Below, piece after piece: positions 4,110 to 5,836 of a stretch of DNA of 5,836 nucleotides. Source of the DNA: Bacillota bacterium (GTDB lineage Bacteria > Bacillota > Clostridia > Peptostreptococcales > Anaerovoracaceae); NCBI GenBank assembly GCA_029219125.1, contig JAQXSU010000262.1:1-5836 (forward strand), in the 5' to 3' direction. Within the stretch, counting starts at the first letter, position 1. Every line of letters starts with the position of its first letter. Position numbers and translations under genes: made by a program. The notes beneath the pieces were generated by a model. The model searched no databases. It saw only the letters and a list, made by a program, of their open reading frames with translations, and was not told the origin of the DNA.

Positions 4110-5836
4110 ATGAGTAAAAAATTTCTGAAATGTATTTCTGTTGCTCTGATGGCAGTGCTTATGATCACGGCCCTGCCGGCAGAGTTTTCTTACGCTGCTC
4201 TGGATGAAGTAAATGAGCCTGCACAGGTCACAACCTTTAAGTCTACGGAGAACTTCGATCTGGAATATCTGCGCGGCTACGTCACCAAAGACGATGACCG
4301 GGTCCTGAAGGTTGTATATCGCACACCGCTGGAAACCAGCCTGTTCCGTCTTTCCCTGTATCGAATCGGCGAAAACAAGGGAGATATGAATCTGGATATT
4401 TTCGTTACGCCGAAGATTCAGGCTGCATCAGACGGCACACAAACCTATAATTTCACCTATTATCTCAACATGGAGGAATATAACATTCCTGACGGCAAAT
4501 ATAACATCTATATCCGCCGATGCGCCAATGCCATCGATGCGGTAAACCTGAAGTACACCTCCAGCGGCGTACTGAATAAAAACATGGTGCTGCAGGTGGA
4601 AAACGGGCATGTGAAGCTGCTGCGGTATATGGATGTGATCAACTATAACCGGGAGATCCGTGCCATCGGCGACATGTACGACACCAGCCGCTATCTGGAT
4701 CAGACCCTGGAGGACATCCGGTTCTGTCTGCGGAACCCGTCCACCAATGTCTACGCTTCTATGACTTATGACAAGATTTCTTTCATCCGTTCGGTTTCCG
4801 ACCGGATCTGCAGTGGAGCTTCTTCCGACTATGAGAAGCTGCTGCGGATTTATGAATATACGGCAGGCAATTTTTACTATGACAAGGTTGCCTTCCAGAC
4901 CCACTCCAATCAGTATGCGGATCCCTATGAAAATATCCGCAGCTTTGAGTATGGGCTGACCACAGCCAACAGCCGGAGCGGTCAGGTATTCACCACCTGT
5001 CAGGGCTATTCGGCCATTTTCATTGCCCTGGCCCGTGCGCAGGGAATTCCGGCCCGTATGGTCTACGGACACCGTCTGGCGGTTCCCTCCAATGACTGGA
5101 TTACGGAAACCAATATCAATGTCCGCGACCACTGGTGGGTCGAAGCTTATGTAAACGGCCGATGGGTCTTCGTGGATCCTACCGTGGGCACCACCAATGC
5201 ATACAACAGCAATACCGGCAAATGGACATACACCGGAGTGACCAACTATACGTATTTCGATCCGTCGGAGGAGCAGATTTCCACCAGTCACATGTATTTC
5301 AACATTTATCCTGATTATCGGTACGGCTACTATCTGGATAACCCATATGAAGAAAGCGTGTTGCTGGATTTCCTGAACGCTTACTCTGAGGTAGATGCGG
5401 ACAGCGATGATTATCTGGGCGGTTATGACTTTGGTTACGACTATGGATACAGCTATGGATACGGTTCAAACAGCTATGGCAGCACCGTCCGTATCCAGAA
5501 CGGTAAGCTGCTGAACAAGAACTATACCCCATCGGATAAGAAAACCTGGGGCGACGGTACCAAGTCCCATTTCATGACCGATGGCAGAGGAAACGTCAGC
5601 CAGATCCAGTGGAGTGACAAGGGTTTTACCGGTACGCTCAGTCTTCCGGGTCTGAAATCCATGAAACTGCTGTCTTCCCACAGCAACAGCTATACAGCAG
5701 TTGATCTTTCCGGCTGCTCCAGTCTGGAAAAAGTCTTTCTGTACAGTAACGAAATTGAGACGCTGGACATGTCGAACTGCTATAAGGCATGGTATGTGCG
5801 GGCGAAGAACAATCCGATGAAGTCGGCAACCTTGTA
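4110..5836 (+). CDS. Secreted transglutaminase-like protein with leucine-rich repeats, 3' end missing
   Basis: The frame is open from ATG 4110 to the window end (575 codons), so the C-terminus is not seen. The N-terminus is a clear signal peptide: a basic start (MSKKFLK), a hydrophobic core (9-23) and a likely cut after SYA (residue 29). Residues 30 to about 230 form an unrecognised, beta-strand-like region. About 240-370 is a transglutaminase-like domain with the cysteine-protease-type triad: Cys297 in TTCQGYSAIFIALARAQGIP, His341 in RDHWWVEAYVNGRW, and Asp356 in VFVDPTVG. All three residues are present, so it is probably active, as a peptidase, amidase or cross-linker; the substrate is unknown. 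A Tyr/Gly-rich stretch follows (435-457). From about 490 the sequence is leucine-rich-repeat-like (SLPGLKSMKLL, VDLSGCSSLEKVFLYSNEIETLDMSNC), as in clostridial and Bacteroides surface proteins. A surface anchor or cell-wall-binding repeats may lie downstream. The gene starts 26 bases after the oxidoreductase and has AGAGGT at 4097-4102. A role at the cell surface is inferred. Confidence 0.9.
   Translation, partial: MSKKFLKCISVALMAVLMITALPAEFSYAALDEVNEPAQVTTFKSTENFDLEYLRGYVTKDDDRVLKVVYRTPLETSLFRLSLYRIGENKGDMNLDIFVTPKIQAASDGTQTYNFTYYLNMEEYNIPDGKYNIYIRRCANAIDAVNLKYTSSGVLNKNMVLQVENGHVKLLRYMDVINYNREIRAIGDMYDTSRYLDQTLEDIRFCLRNPSTNVYASMTYDKISFIRSVSDRICSGASSDYEKLLRIYEYTAGNFYYDKVAFQTHSNQYADPYENIRSFEYGLTTANSRSGQVFTTCQGYSAIFIALARAQGIPARMVYGHRLAVPSNDWITETNINVRDHWWVEAYVNGRWVFVDPTVGTTNAYNSNTGKWTYTGVTNYTYFDPSEEQISTSHMYFNIYPDYRYGYYLDNPYEESVLLDFLNAYSEVDADSDDYLGGYDFGYDYGYSYGYGSNSYGSTVRIQNGKLLNKNYTPSDKKTWGDGTKSHFMTDGRGNVSQIQWSDKGFTGTLSLPGLKSMKLLSSHSNSYTAVDLSGCSSLEKVFLYSNEIETLDMSNCYKAWYVRAKNNPMKSATL
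5412..5480 (+). repeat. Tyr/Gly-rich low-complexity linker with short direct repeat
   Basis: Codons 435-457 of the secreted protein encode nine tyrosines and nine glycines in 23 residues (YLGGYDFGYDYGYSYGYG and on to NSYG). At DNA level CTATGGATAC occurs at 5441-5450 and again at 5453-5462, so the stretch has probably grown by slippage or duplication. It lies between the transglutaminase-like domain and the leucine-rich repeats and is probably a flexible linker. Confidence 0.7.

Noticed and set aside
4428..5291. Minus-strand open frame of 287 codons
   Set aside because: It is opposite the transglutaminase-like gene, which carries an intact catalytic triad and signal peptide. The antisense product shows no recognisable motif.

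Overview
The window looks like a stretch of a moderately GC-rich (roughly 50-55% by eye) Gram-positive, Clostridia-like chromosome, possibly Lachnospiraceae. The basis is strong AGGAGG-type ribosome binding sites, tightly packed overlapping genes, a YtrA/YtrB-style regulator-transporter module, and a Gram-positive-style secreted surface protein. The genus cannot be fixed from the sequence alone. All supported genes lie on the + strand and no terminator is visible, so the whole window may be one transcription unit.

Layout. Positions 1-126 hold the last 41 codons of a probable GntR-family (YtrA-like) repressor. Positions 119-823 encode an ABC transporter ATPase of the YtrB type. Positions 813-2750 encode its partner, a permease with about nine membrane segments followed by a roughly 295-residue soluble C-terminal domain. 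These three genes overlap by 8 and 11 bases, the usual layout of a self-regulated efflux or stress-sensing transporter. Positions 2725-4083 encode a BaiN/YhiN/HI0933-type FAD-dependent oxidoreductase whose start overlaps the permease end by 26 bases. Positions 4110-5836 encode the first 575 codons of a secreted protein with a transglutaminase-like catalytic domain (Cys297, His341, Asp356), a Tyr/Gly-rich linker and the start of leucine-rich repeats. It runs off the window.

The most unusual feature is a GC-rich (about 88%) palindromic block at about 2802-2886, inside the first Rossmann motif of the oxidoreductase gene. It adds about 18 in-frame residues to a loop that is normally very short. 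It contains nested inverted repeats: a 15-bp outer stem with a 3-nt bulge, and an inner 7-bp stem with a GAA loop. It looks like a small palindromic element accepted within a coding sequence. A second point of note is a good sigma-A-like promoter sequence (TTGAAA, 17 bases, TATACT) in an AT-rich patch inside the oxidoreductase gene, which could give the secreted protein its own transcript.

How the genes work together: the regulator, ATPase and permease clearly form a module. The oxidoreductase and secreted protein have no obvious biochemical link to it beyond co-orientation and tight spacing. I see no convincing evidence of a new multi-gene system here. The notable items are the palindromic insertion and the domain architectures of the permease and the secreted protein.
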